From NCBI GenBank assembly GCA_034420475.1, contig DAOULH010000102.1:1-64000 (forward strand): a stretch of 64,000 bases of DNA. The letters are read 5' to 3'. Each line of letters starts with the position of its first letter. Position 1 is the stretch's first letter. The notes below the pieces were generated by a model. That model was not told the origin of the DNA and ran no database searches. It was given only the letters and a program-made list of their open reading frames with translations. The translations under genes and the position numbers were made by a program. This DNA is from Bin87 sp034420475. Lineage in GTDB: Bacteria; Chloroflexota; Dehalococcoidia; Lucifugimonadales; UBA3495. This document shows, piece after piece, positions 1-7,142 of this stretch.

Positions 1-62
1 GGCGGCACCATGTCGATTACGGCGGTGACTTTGACGTTGCCGATGGTTGCTTGTTCTGCCAT
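1..62 (-). CDS. Partial N-terminus, possible MBL-fold hydrolase
   Basis: Only the first about 20 codons are inside the window; the gene continues past the left edge. Reading from an ATG at 62 gives a start like MAEQATIGNVKVTAVIDMVP. An AGGAGGA Shine-Dalgarno sits at 71-77, about 8 bases upstream, so the start is convincing. Short N-termini of the 'IGNVKVTAV.D' type are common in metallo-beta-lactamase-fold hydrolases, but 20 residues cannot settle the family. It lies 42 bases downstream of apt on the same strand and could be co-transcribed with it. Confidence 0.5.
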   Translation of the reverse strand, partial: MAEQATIGNVKVTAVIDMVP

Positions 63-104
63 TGGGAAATTCCTCCTGAGTACGCGGCAAATGGCGCTTG
101 CGGC

Positions 105-635
105 CTATTCGTCGACTTCAAATGTGACCAGCGAGAAAAGGTCATAGTCGGCCAGAGCATCCCGGCCCCCCAGACCAATCAGTTCAATTACAACGCCGAT
201 GCCGGCGGTGGAGCCGCCGGCCTTTTCGATCAGCTTCGCCGCGGCGATGAGGCTGCCGCCCGTGGCAACCAGGTCATCTATGATCAGCACGCGGGCTCCC
301 GGCGGCACGTCCTCGGCGTGTACTTCCAACGCGGCCTGACCGTATTCCAGGCTGTACTCGTAGGACAGGGTCGCGCCCGGAAGCTTGCCGGCCTTGCGCA
401 GCAGCACCAGCGGCAGTCCCATCCGCGTTGCCATCGGGGCGGCGAAGATGAAACCGCGGGAATCAATGGCGGCCAGGCAGTCAATGTCCGTTTGACCTGC
501 CAGCTTGACCATCCGGTCGATGGTCTCGTTGAATGCGTCTGGCGAGAGCAGCAGCGAGGTGATGTCCTTGAACTGCACCCCGTGGATCGGGAAGTCGGGC
601 ACGTTCCGGATATGTTCGGCGAGATCGATAGACAT
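105..635 (-). CDS. apt: Adenine phosphoribosyltransferase
   Basis: 176 aa, the usual length for the short APRT family. It condenses adenine with PRPP to give AMP and pyrophosphate in cytosolic purine salvage. The PRPP-binding signature VLIIDDLVATGGS is at residues 116-128, with the two acidic residues before LVATGG. The N-terminus (IRNVPDFPIHGVQFKDIT) is the family's typical opening block, and the DSRGFIFA segment at 58-65 is also characteristic. The start at 635 fits the family although no strong Shine-Dalgarno is visible. The upstream 400 bases hold no gene, so apt probably has its own promoter. Confidence 0.95.
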   Translation of the reverse strand: MSIDLAEHIRNVPDFPIHGVQFKDITSLLLSPDAFNETIDRMVKLAGQTDIDCLAAIDSRGFIFAAPMATRMGLPLVLLRKAGKLPGATLSYEYSLEYGQAALEVHAEDVPPGARVLIIDDLVATGGSLIAAAKLIEKAGGSTAGIGVVIELIGLGGRDALADYDLFSLVTFEVDE

Positions 636-1072
636 GGCGGTGACACCAGCACTTGACGCTGCGATTGGAGGTTCCGCAGCGGGGCGGAAATTAGTCTATT
701 AGCAGCGGATGGTACAGTCAACCGCGACCGTGTCCGGCCAGGGTCTTTCCAAAGTCACCGTCAGAATCAGGATTTTCAAGATTCACAGATTATCCGGATT
801 GGAACCATTCCGTGATGGAGAGCTTCCAATCCAGTCGAATCATGATCCCGTAAATCTTTATTCTGACGATTTACGGAACTGGGCACGAGTGAGAACCCAG
901 TAAATGTTCCGAGTCCGTGGGCTCCCTTGTGGGAAACATGCCGTTCCTCGTAAGCAGGCACCTGGAAAGCCGGCGCACCAACGAACGCGAAAACGGCAAG
1001 GATTCCTGGATATCGGCGGAAGCCGGTATGACGATCTTGGTGTCGAACGGCCACTCGAGCCTGAACAGTTAC
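636..1072. other. Intergenic region with interspersed repeat
   Basis: No convincing gene in these 437 bases. The gap contains one copy of the ~107-bp inverted-end element (760-867, listed separately). At about 985-1033 there is degenerate sequence resembling the 'CATTCCCGC' hairpin repeats seen elsewhere in the window (for example GGATTCCTGGATATCGGCGG with GGTATGACG nearby). The short frames across it lack Shine-Dalgarno sites and family resemblance. Confidence 0.6.
760..867. repeat. ~107-bp inverted-end element, copy 1
   Basis: Begins GTCAGAATCAGGATTT and ends AAATCTTTATTCTGAC, which is its near reverse complement. Copies of nearly the same length with the same ends occur at 15951-16057 and 38245-38349; the interior differs but keeps GGATT-type words. 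It has the architecture of a MITE-like or other small interspersed repeat and no coding capacity. The right terminus of this copy has mismatches. Confidence 0.7.
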
Positions 1073-1534
1073 TCAGCCTCGGCTCAGGTTGCTGCCAACC
1101 AGCCAACCGGAGTCCAGTTCCGCGCTGGGCTTACAGATCTTGATGAAGTCGCCCAGGTCGCCGATGTAGGGCGCCTCACCCTGGCGGCATACGCGCATGT
1201 ATTCGACAACCGCAACGAGATTCACCGCCCCCGAAGCGTCCATAAAGGGAGAAGCGGCCGCATTCGCGGCGTCGGTCAGCTTCCACCGGCCGGGACCGGT
1301 GTCCTGGTTGGTGAACCAGTCCCGCTTGAGCACACCGTCAACGTCAGGGGAGCGGTCACCCATGGCCAGTTCCACCGCCTGCCACAACTGGGCGCGACGG
1401 ATTGGCTCGCCCCGGGTCACCAGCACGTCGCGGATTATCTTGCTGGCCAACAACGTGATGTTGTCATCGGTTTGGACTGCGTAATCGGAATTTGCGACGC
1501 TGTCGGCAGAAGCCGGACTCGTGGGTGTGGTCAT
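1073..1534 (-). CDS. Hypothetical protein
   Basis: 153 aa, unrecognised. Coding is supported by a strong AGGAGA Shine-Dalgarno 5 bases before the ATG and by protein-like composition. Residues 1-25 are Ser/Ala/Asp-rich and probably disordered. The rest contains a helical segment (LLASKIIRDVLVTRGEPIRR) followed by a region rich in Trp and charged residues, which could be a winged-helix-like fold. No membrane segment or signal peptide. It lies downstream of the NHL/thioredoxin gene on the same strand, about 220 bases away. Function unknown. Confidence 0.6.
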   Translation of the reverse strand: MTTPTSPASADSVANSDYAVQTDDNITLLASKIIRDVLVTRGEPIRRAQLWQAVELAMGDRSPDVDGVLKRDWFTNQDTGPGRWKLTDAANAAASPFMDASGAVNLVAVVEYMRVCRQGEAPYIGDLGDFIKICKPSAELDSGWLVGSNLSRG

Positions 1535-1751
1535 GGGATCTCCTGGGTGGATTGGGCGGCAACGATCCGCAGGGTCATTGGGCCAGACATGGCGAATTTG
1601 CAGGTCAATTATAGCAAGAGGCCCCGGACCCGGCGCATACCGGGGGTCTCAAATACCCCACGCCGGGTCAGGCCAGTGACCGCCACCGGACCTGATCGAC
1701 CTGCGGTTTCGTATCGTCCGGTTCAGGCTCCTGCCGAGTGTGAGGTTGACG

Positions 1752-3272
1752 TTACAATCCGCGAATTTCGAGCGTGCGAACCTCGTCAGCATGGAGGTCC
1801 GCTACGCGGATGGCATGGTTATTGGTGTCAGCAATGAACAGCAGCGCTTCCCTGCCGTCGTCGAACGTGGCGAAACTCAATCCGCTGGGCTCGCTGAAGG
1901 TGGCCAAGCGGCCGGCCCCGTCGTGCCGGCCCATGGCGCCGGAACCCAGAACCGTCTGCACGGAGCGGGTCAGCGGCAGGACCTTCTTGATCTTGTGGTT
2001 GTAGGTGTCAGCGATGAAGAGCTCACCCTGATGCCATTCGATGCCGATGGGGTGCTGCAAGCGGACGTTGTGCTCCACGCCATCCCGGTCTCCGAAGGCG
2101 AAAAGGTCGATTCCGACGAGCGTTGCCACGCGGCCGGTCACCGGGTCGATGCCGGCGCTTCTTACGCTGCTGGTCTCGGAGTCGGCGAAGTAGAGGATGG
2201 AGTTGTCTCCCCGGTCTTTCCCCACGACGATGCCGCTGGGCTGGGCCAACGTCGCCTGGGCCAATGGGCCGTTGTCGATGTTCTCCCCGCCGGTGCCGGC
2301 ATGGGGACAGACCAGGCCGTCGGCCAGGGACAGCCGCCACAACTGGTGTATTCCGGCCATGGCGATGTACAGCGTGCCGTCGTGATGCGCCAGGTCCCAC
2401 GGGCTGCTGAGGGCAACCTGGCGTCCTGGCCCCTGGGCACGCCGGTCGTGTCCCTGCTCGCCGGTGCCGGCGATGGTGTCCACCGTGCGGTTGGCCAGGT
2501 CGACCCGGCGAATGGCGTGGTTCTCCGTGTCGGCGACGTACAGCATGTCGCCGAGCAGTTCCATGCCCTGGGGATGGTTGAACGCGGCGGTGGCATAGCC
2601 GCCGTCAGCGAAGTCCTCAGCGCCGGAACCGATTACCGCCTCAACCTGTCCGTCCAGGTCGGTCACGACGATGCGATTGTGGTTGGTGTCGGCGATGAAG
2701 AGGCGATTGCCGCGTCCGTCGGACAGCACCTTGCCGGGGAAGGCCAACGCCGACTCTGCAACAGCCTCAGGCACCAGGCCCAGATCACGGCGGTCGATCA
2801 TGCCCTTCTCATCGAACTCGGCGATCATTCGGCCCAGCAGGTCGTCGAAAGCCTCGAAGGGCAGCTCGCCCTCGTGCTTGCCGATGACTTTGCCCTCAGG
2901 GTCGACGAACATCAGCGTGGGCCAGGCGCGGCAGGCGTACTGCCGCCAGACCTCAAACTCGGCGTCGTTGACGATGGGGTGCTTCAGTTCGTATCGCTGC
3001 GCGGCCAGAAGGACGTTATCGGCGTACTTCTCGTTGGGGAACTTGGCGGAGTGGACCCCGATGACCACCAACTCGCCGGCGTACTTCTCTTCCATTTTCC
3101 GCAACTGCGGAAAGACGTGCATGCAGTTCACTCAACAGTAGGTCCAGAAGTCCAGCACCACCAGCTTACCGCGCAGATCTTCCATGCTCAGCGGCCGGTC
3201 GGTGTTGATCCATTCAACGTTGGCGGGGAAGTCCGGCGCGTTGACGGTGCCGGCGAAAGAGCGGGTGGCCAT
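1752..3272 (-). CDS. Thioredoxin-like NHL-repeat protein, probable selenoprotein
   Basis: Translating from the ATG at 3272 (GGAGG Shine-Dalgarno at 3280-3284, 7-base spacer) gives a thioredoxin-fold start running into the motif FWTYC-TGA-VNCMHV. The frame then continues open to 1752, so the product is 506 aa if the TGA at 3132-3134 is read as selenocysteine 47. Related proteins normally have Cys here (WTYCCINC-type), so the active site would be Sec-x-x-Cys. A perfect 8-bp stem (3096-3113) lies about 26 bases 3' of the TGA, matching a bacterial SECIS in place and size. Residues about 1-160 are thioredoxin/AhpC-like. The rest is an NHL beta-propeller with repeated 'LFIADTNNHAIR' units. Likely a cytosolic thiol redox protein; substrate unknown. 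A Cys-less truncated protein or a sequencing error is less likely because the frame is intact on both sides. Confidence 0.85.
3096..3113 (-). promoter_or_regulatory. SECIS-like hairpin
   Basis: On the minus strand TTTCCGCA-GT-TGCGGAAA forms an 8-bp stem, which in practice would give a 4-base AGUU loop with a G in the first two positions. About 26 bases separate the upstream TGA (3132-3134) from the loop, inside the range known for bacterial SECIS elements read by SelB. It lies inside the coding sequence, as bacterial SECIS elements do. Confidence 0.65.
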
Positions 3273-3313
3273 GGTGGAGCCTCCAGAGGTGGGTTGATGC
3301 CGGGGTTGCGGCT

Positions 3314-4114
3314 TTAGTCGGTACGGCCTTGCCGCACTTCGCGGGCGCGGTTGATGATGCGCTGAGCGTCGGCGACGGTTCGCTGCCGGTAGTCGGGCTG
3401 GTCGGTGAGGAGGAGTTGCCGCCGGGGCAGTCCGTAATCACGGGTCCAGTCATACTCGGTATAGATGTCGGGTGACAAGCTGACGTTGAACTCGCGCATT
3501 CCAGGGTCGATTTTGCGGATGCGTTCCAACAAGTACGAGATATCGTAAGTGCTCCGGCATACGACGCTGTGGGCTTCCAGCAGAGCCTTCATAGCGTGTT
3601 CCAGCGCATTCTGGGCCTGCTGGCCGATTAGCAGGTCAATGCGGCCCAAGTCAGCCAGGTCCTGAAAAGCGGTCAGGTGCGCTTCGGCGTGACGCAGCCG
3701 TTCGTTGTAGGGCGTCCAGTCGTATTCGTACTCGGTTTCTTCGTCCTCGTAGCACGAGGAATCGCCCTGCTTCGGGTCCAGCGGCATGAAGACTCCATCC
3801 CTTACCGCGTTGGTTTCCACGCTGTTGACGTAGCGGCGATTATGCCGGAACTGATCCAGAGTGCGCCAGACCAGTTGCACCGGGACTTCCCGACCGTAAG
3901 CTGCTTGAGCGATGCCCTCAACCCATTCCTGGACCGGCCATTGGGACTCGCCATCGGGAACCCAATCCCGGAGCAGCATGATGTCAATGTCGGAACGGTA
4001 TTCGTCATGGTCACCGCGCGCACGGGAACCGAACAAGATAGTAGCATGGGGCCGTTCCCGCTGGTGAACGGCCCGGGCCACGCTCAGCGCGCGCTGGTCG
4101 CAGGCGGCGGTCAT
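3314..4114 (-). CDS. Fused MNT nucleotidyltransferase-HEPN protein
   Basis: 266 aa from the ATG at 4114; the frame is open further upstream but those 46 residues look like read-through into the neighbouring gene. The N-terminal domain has the minimal nucleotidyltransferase signature GSRARGDHDEYRSDID at residues 29-44, with both catalytic aspartates present. Residues about 125-260 are helical and resemble a HEPN domain (QQAQNALEHAMKALLEAHSV). MNT and HEPN domains usually come as separate antitoxin and toxin genes, in which the MNT enzyme adenylylates the HEPN RNase; here they are one chain. A classical RX4-6H RNase motif is not obvious. It could be a toxin-antitoxin remnant or a stand-alone nucleotidyltransferase. 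Confidence 0.75.
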   Translation of the reverse strand: MTAACDQRALSVARAVHQRERPHATILFGSRARGDHDEYRSDIDIMLLRDWVPDGESQWPVQEWVEGIAQAAYGREVPVQLVWRTLDQFRHNRRYVNSVETNAVRDGVFMPLDPKQGDSSCYEDEETEYEYDWTPYNERLRHAEAHLTAFQDLADLGRIDLLIGQQAQNALEHAMKALLEAHSVVCRSTYDISYLLERIRKIDPGMREFNVSLSPDIYTEYDWTRDYGLPRRQLLLTDQPDYRQRTVADAQRIINRAREVRQGRTD

Positions 4115-4130
4115 GACGTCACCCCGGCGA

Positions 4131-4655
4131 CTAACGCGGCGGCTGTGACTCGAAGGCCAGGGTGGCGTAGCGCATGAAGATGGCGCCCACGGGCTCGCCC
4201 AGCGGCGCGTTGGCCACCAGCACGGCGATGACGTGCTCCTTGCCCGGCTCACCCGGCTCTTCCAACAGAACGCGCTTGGGTGTGTTGTTGCCCGTCACCG
4301 CGCCGATGTTACGGTCGATCTTGCCGTCGATGTACACCTCGCCATAGTTGTCCACGTTGGTCTCGAACCAGACACGGCACGTGGTCACGTCCTGGCCCTT
4401 GACCGTTTCCGGCATGGTGAACCGCAGGCGGTACCAGGCGAAGGTGAACCCAACCGAGTAGCGCTTCTGGAAGTCCGCGCCGCTTTCCCAGCCGGAGTCG
4501 TCATAGTCGGGCAGCCGTGCGTTGCTGCCCAGCATCTCGGCAACAAGCCCCTGGTTGGGCTCGCCGGGCTCCAAGCCCTGGGCAATCCGCCATCCGTCGG
4601 ACTTGAGGACTGCCAGGTCTTCTTTTTGCTCTAAATCTAGCGCTACACGGGGCAT
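4131..4655 (-). CDS. Hypothetical protein, galactose-binding-like fold
   Basis: 174 aa with a clear AAGGAGA Shine-Dalgarno before the ATG. The pattern DYDDSGWESGADFQKRYSVG, then WYRLRFTMPE, RVWFETNVDNYGEVYIDGK and a closing beta-rich block, resembles the jelly-roll sugar-binding domain at the N-terminus of family 2 glycosidases and relatives. No catalytic domain follows, so it is a free-standing binding-type domain. No signal peptide, so probably cytosolic. It ends 16 bases before the MNT-HEPN gene. Ligand and role unknown. Confidence 0.65.
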   Translation of the reverse strand: MPRVALDLEQKEDLAVLKSDGWRIAQGLEPGEPNQGLVAEMLGSNARLPDYDDSGWESGADFQKRYSVGFTFAWYRLRFTMPETVKGQDVTTCRVWFETNVDNYGEVYIDGKIDRNIGAVTGNNTPKRVLLEEPGEPGKEHVIAVLVANAPLGEPVGAIFMRYATLAFESQPPR

Positions 4656-4708
4656 GGGTAATCTCCTTTGTGACGGTATGGATTGGAATAGAGTCTTAGC
4701 CGCGGAAC

Positions 4709-4990
4709 TTATTCGTCAACGGCTTTCATCACTGGTTCCGGATTTGTACCGTACTTCGCTACGATGGCGTCCACGAATGGTTTGAGCACGTGTTCGGCGA
4801 ATTCGATACGCAGGCCTTCAGCCAGCGTATTGTCTTCCTTGTTGTAAAAGACGACCACGCCCTTTGCGATGGTTTCGCCTTCTCCGAGCTGCTTCCCGCT
4901 GTCAATCCACAGTGATTGCGTTTCGGGAAAGTACTTCACGACCGGCTCCGGCTCAAACGCTTTTTGAGGGTCTTTCACTCGTTCCGCCAT
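4709..4990 (-). CDS. Small hypothetical protein
   Basis: 93 aa, preceded by GGAGG at good distance from the ATG. The middle reads like a short beta-rich fold: VVKYFPETQSLWIDSG, then GVVVFYNKEDNTLAEGLRIE. This recalls the DUF2283 layout of small proteins, followed by a C-terminal helix. The similarity is weak and I do not assign the family. It lies between the jelly-roll-like gene and the first dienelactone hydrolase, in the same direction. Confidence 0.55.
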   Translation of the reverse strand: MAERVKDPQKAFEPEPVVKYFPETQSLWIDSGKQLGEGETIAKGVVVFYNKEDNTLAEGLRIEFAEHVLKPFVDAIVAKYGTNPEPVMKAVDE

Positions 4991-5010
4991 GGCCTTCCTC
5001 CGTGATCAGA

Positions 5011-5040
5011 CGTAGGAGCGAATAATCATTCGCCCCTACG
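5011..5040. repeat. 30-bp palindromic interspersed repeat
   Basis: Imperfect palindrome CGTAGGAGCG...CGCCCCTACG centred on AATAATCATT. A related sequence (GGGGGCGAAT-GATT-ATTCGCCCC) occurs at 45627-45651. Both lie between genes, which fits a small dispersed palindrome family. Confidence 0.65.
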
Positions 5041-5050
5041 CGGTGCGAGG

Positions 5051-5776
5051 CTACGACTTGAGGTGCTGGGCGAAGAATTCCAGCGTGCGCGGCCACGAGC
5101 GGTCGGCGGCTTCCTTCTGATAGCGCGGGCCGGTGAAGTCCATGAAGGCGTGATCCGCGTCCCGGTACACGTAGAACTGGTGCTCCTTGCCCAGACGGTT
5201 CAACTCTTCGTCGAACCTACGCATGTCATCCTGGGAAGGGTTTTCGTCAACCTCGCCGAAGTGGAAGAGCATGGGGCAGTTGATGTTGGACGCGAGCTCG
5301 AATGGCGGCGTTTCACCCGCGCCCCAGGTCACCAGCAGGTTGCCGCCATAGTACGGCGCGACGGCGTTGAAGTGGGGGTTGCTGGCCGCCGCCAGCCAGG
5401 CGACGCGCCCGCCCATGCAGAAGCCGGTCACGCCGATGCGGTCGTTCACGGCGTCGTGGTTCCTCAGCCAGTCCACCGTGGCGTTGATGTCGGCCACGAT
5501 GCTGGGGTCGCTGAGCACGTCCCAGGGCCGCGGGGGCGGGTCGGCGTTCATCACCTCGTCCGAGTTGCGGTGGTACAGGTTGGGTGCCACGGCGGCATAA
5601 CCCTCGGCGGCCAGCCGGTCGCAGATGGTCCGGATGAACTCGTCCACGCCGCCGCCGTGCTGTGCCACTACCACGGCCGGATACGGGGCGGAGAAGCCCG
5701 CGCTGCTGCTGGGCACGCTGGCGTACATATCCATCTCGCTGCCGTCAACGGTAAGCTTTTCCCAGAAACTGGCCAT
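5051..5776 (-). CDS. Dienelactone hydrolase family protein (copy 1)
   Basis: 241 aa alpha/beta hydrolase, the usual size for the family. The nucleophile elbow is GFCMGG with Cys120; the other triad members are visible as Asp177 (FGEVDENPS) and His209 (DADHAF). The family hydrolyses dienelactones and other cyclic or activated esters in aromatic catabolism, but many members have unknown substrates. AGGAGG precedes the ATG. A close paralogue lies directly upstream on the same strand at 5909-6649, with the same opening MASFWEK, so this is a tandem duplication. Cytosolic; no signal peptide. Confidence 0.9.
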   Translation of the reverse strand: MASFWEKLTVDGSEMDMYASVPSSSAGFSAPYPAVVVAQHGGGVDEFIRTICDRLAAEGYAAVAPNLYHRNSDEVMNADPPPRPWDVLSDPSIVADINATVDWLRNHDAVNDRIGVTGFCMGGRVAWLAAASNPHFNAVAPYYGGNLLVTWGAGETPPFELASNINCPMLFHFGEVDENPSQDDMRRFDEELNRLGKEHQFYVYRDADHAFMDFTGPRYQKEAADRSWPRTLEFFAQHLKS

Positions 5777-5808
5777 AACAGTACCTCCTGATTGCTGTTC
5801 GGCTATTC

Positions 5809-5882
5809 ACATCGATGAACAGGATAGACAGGATAATATTTGATTGCCCGAGCAAAATCCTGTTCATCCTGTCCATCGATGT
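5809..5882. repeat. 74-bp inverted repeat between hydrolase paralogues
   Basis: ACATCGATGAACAGGATAGA on the left and TCATCCTGTCCATCGATGT on the right form a long imperfect stem around an AT-rich centre. It contains ACAGGAT words like those in the ~107-bp elements and looks like another dispersed small repeat. It could also act as a hairpin between the two hydrolase genes. Confidence 0.6.
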
Positions 5883-5908
5883 AACAAATAATGGATGAGT
5901 ATGGAAGG

Positions 5909-6649
5909 CTATGCCTTGAGATGCTTGGCGAAGAACTCCAGAGTGCGGGGCCAGGATGCCACCGCGGCGTCTTCGTTGTAGCGTCCGCCGGCGGGGTTCA
6001 TGAAGGCGTGGTCGGCTCCGGAGTAAGTGTAGAACTGGTGCGCCTTGCCCAGACGGTCCAGTTCGGCGTCGAGCTTCCGCATGTCGTCCTGTGACGGGTT
6101 GGCGTCGATCTCGCCGAAGTGGAACAGCATGGGGCAGTCGATGTTGTTTGCGAGATCAAAAGGCGGTGTTGCGCCCTCGCCCCAGGTGGTCATCAGGTTG
6201 CCGCCGTAATACGGAACCACGGCTTTGAAGTTCGGGTTGGTCGCGGCTGCCAGCCAGGCCACGCGCCCGCCCATGCAGAATCCCGTGACGCCGATCCGGT
6301 CGCTCTGAACAGCGTCGTGGCTGAGCAGCCAATCGACGGTGGCGTTGACGTCGGCTACGATGTGGGGGTCGCTGAGCAGCGTCGCCGGACTGGGCCGGGG
6401 GCCTCCCGCCGCGGACGCGGCAATCGCTTCTTCGCTATGGCGGTGGTACAGGTTGGGCGCGACCGCAGCGTAGCCATCGGCCGCCAGTCGGTCGCAAATG
6501 TCCTGGATGAAGGCGTCCACGCCGGTGGCGTGTTGCGCGACCACGACCGCCGGATAGGGAGCCGAAAAGCCGGCGCTGCTGGACGGCACCGCCGCGTACA
6601 GATCCATTTGCTGTCCGCCTACGTTGATTTTTTCCCAGAAACTTGCCAT
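5909..6649 (-). CDS. Dienelactone hydrolase family protein (copy 2)
   Basis: 246 aa from the ATG at 6649 (GAGAGG Shine-Dalgarno upstream); a longer in-frame opening to 6697 has no homologous counterpart in copy 1. The catalytic Cys is in GFCMGG at residue 125, with Asp in FGEIDANPS and His in GADHAF. Sequence follows copy 1 along its whole length except for a small insertion around residues 78-86 (AAGGPRP region), so the two arose by tandem duplication and have since diverged. Substrate unknown; possibly a lactone or aromatic ring-cleavage product. Confidence 0.9.
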   Translation of the reverse strand: MASFWEKINVGGQQMDLYAAVPSSSAGFSAPYPAVVVAQHATGVDAFIQDICDRLAADGYAAVAPNLYHRHSEEAIAASAAGGPRPSPATLLSDPHIVADVNATVDWLLSHDAVQSDRIGVTGFCMGGRVAWLAAATNPNFKAVVPYYGGNLMTTWGEGATPPFDLANNIDCPMLFHFGEIDANPSQDDMRKLDAELDRLGKAHQFYTYSGADHAFMNPAGGRYNEDAAVASWPRTLEFFAKHLKA

Positions 6650-6677
6650 GAATTGCCTCTCCATAACGGTGCGGATT

Positions 6678-6914
6678 TTAGCCCGATGCATTGCCATTTT
6701 GGTCCATCGAATTGACGCGGGTACGCTCTTCCCATGCGATCTTGGCGCGCCAAGTCAACCAGGAAGTGATCACCATAATGACCAGCGCCGCCCCGATAGC
6801 CGTGAGCGCAGGCACTCCTGCGATTGCCGCCGCTTCTTTGGCTATCACATCAATCAGGATCAGCGCCCAACCCAGGAAGAACAGTGCCGCCCAGCTTCTG
6901 GTTAGCGTTTTCAT
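6678..6914 (-). CDS. Small two-helix membrane protein
   Basis: 78 aa. Two hydrophobic stretches (AALFFLGWALILIDVIA and AIGAALVIMVITSWL) separated by a short loop predict two membrane helices, followed by a charged C-terminus. Its ATG at 6914 overlaps the stop of the upstream small membrane gene (ATGA), so the pair is translationally coupled. No family recognised. Confidence 0.6.
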   Translation of the reverse strand: MKTLTRSWAALFFLGWALILIDVIAKEAAAIAGVPALTAIGAALVIMVITSWLTWRAKIAWEERTRVNSMDQNGNASG

Positions 6915-7099
6915 TTGTCCGCCCTCCAGATCAGCATGATGAAAGTGTAGGTGAAGCCTGCGCCAATCATCCCCGCCACCAACGCCAGCAACAGTCCCTG
7001 ATAATAGCCGCGTTCCTCGAAGGTGGCGCCGAAGGTCAGTCCCAAAAACGCGATGCCCATGACGATAGCGAAGACAGTTGCGAATGTCTTTAAGAACAC
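6911..7099 (-). CDS. Small two-helix membrane protein
   Basis: 62 aa with a GTG start at 7099 and a strong GGGAGG Shine-Dalgarno. Hydrophobic segments at about residues 4-24 and 36-57 (LLLALVAGMIGAGFTYTFIM) predict two membrane helices with a charged loop (EERGYYQ). Overlaps the next gene by four bases. The pair may form a small membrane complex; function unknown. Confidence 0.6.
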   Translation of the reverse strand: MFLKTFATVFAIVMGIAFLGLTFGATFEERGYYQGLLLALVAGMIGAGFTYTFIMLIWRADK

Positions 7100-7142
7100 G
7101 ATGGCGCCTCCCTTCGCTACGGCAGCACACTGGATGAGATTG

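Noticed and set aside
3129..3134. Reading the TGA as an ordinary stop, with the gene starting at the GTG at 3131
   Set aside because: This would remove half the thioredoxin motif and leave an orphan conserved N-terminus with a perfect ribosome site upstream. Selenocysteine explains both.
1740..3317. Long plus-strand open frame opposite the thioredoxin-NHL gene
   Set aside because: It is the complement of the real gene in GC-rich DNA, has no Shine-Dalgarno or family resemblance, and the minus strand encodes a clear protein.
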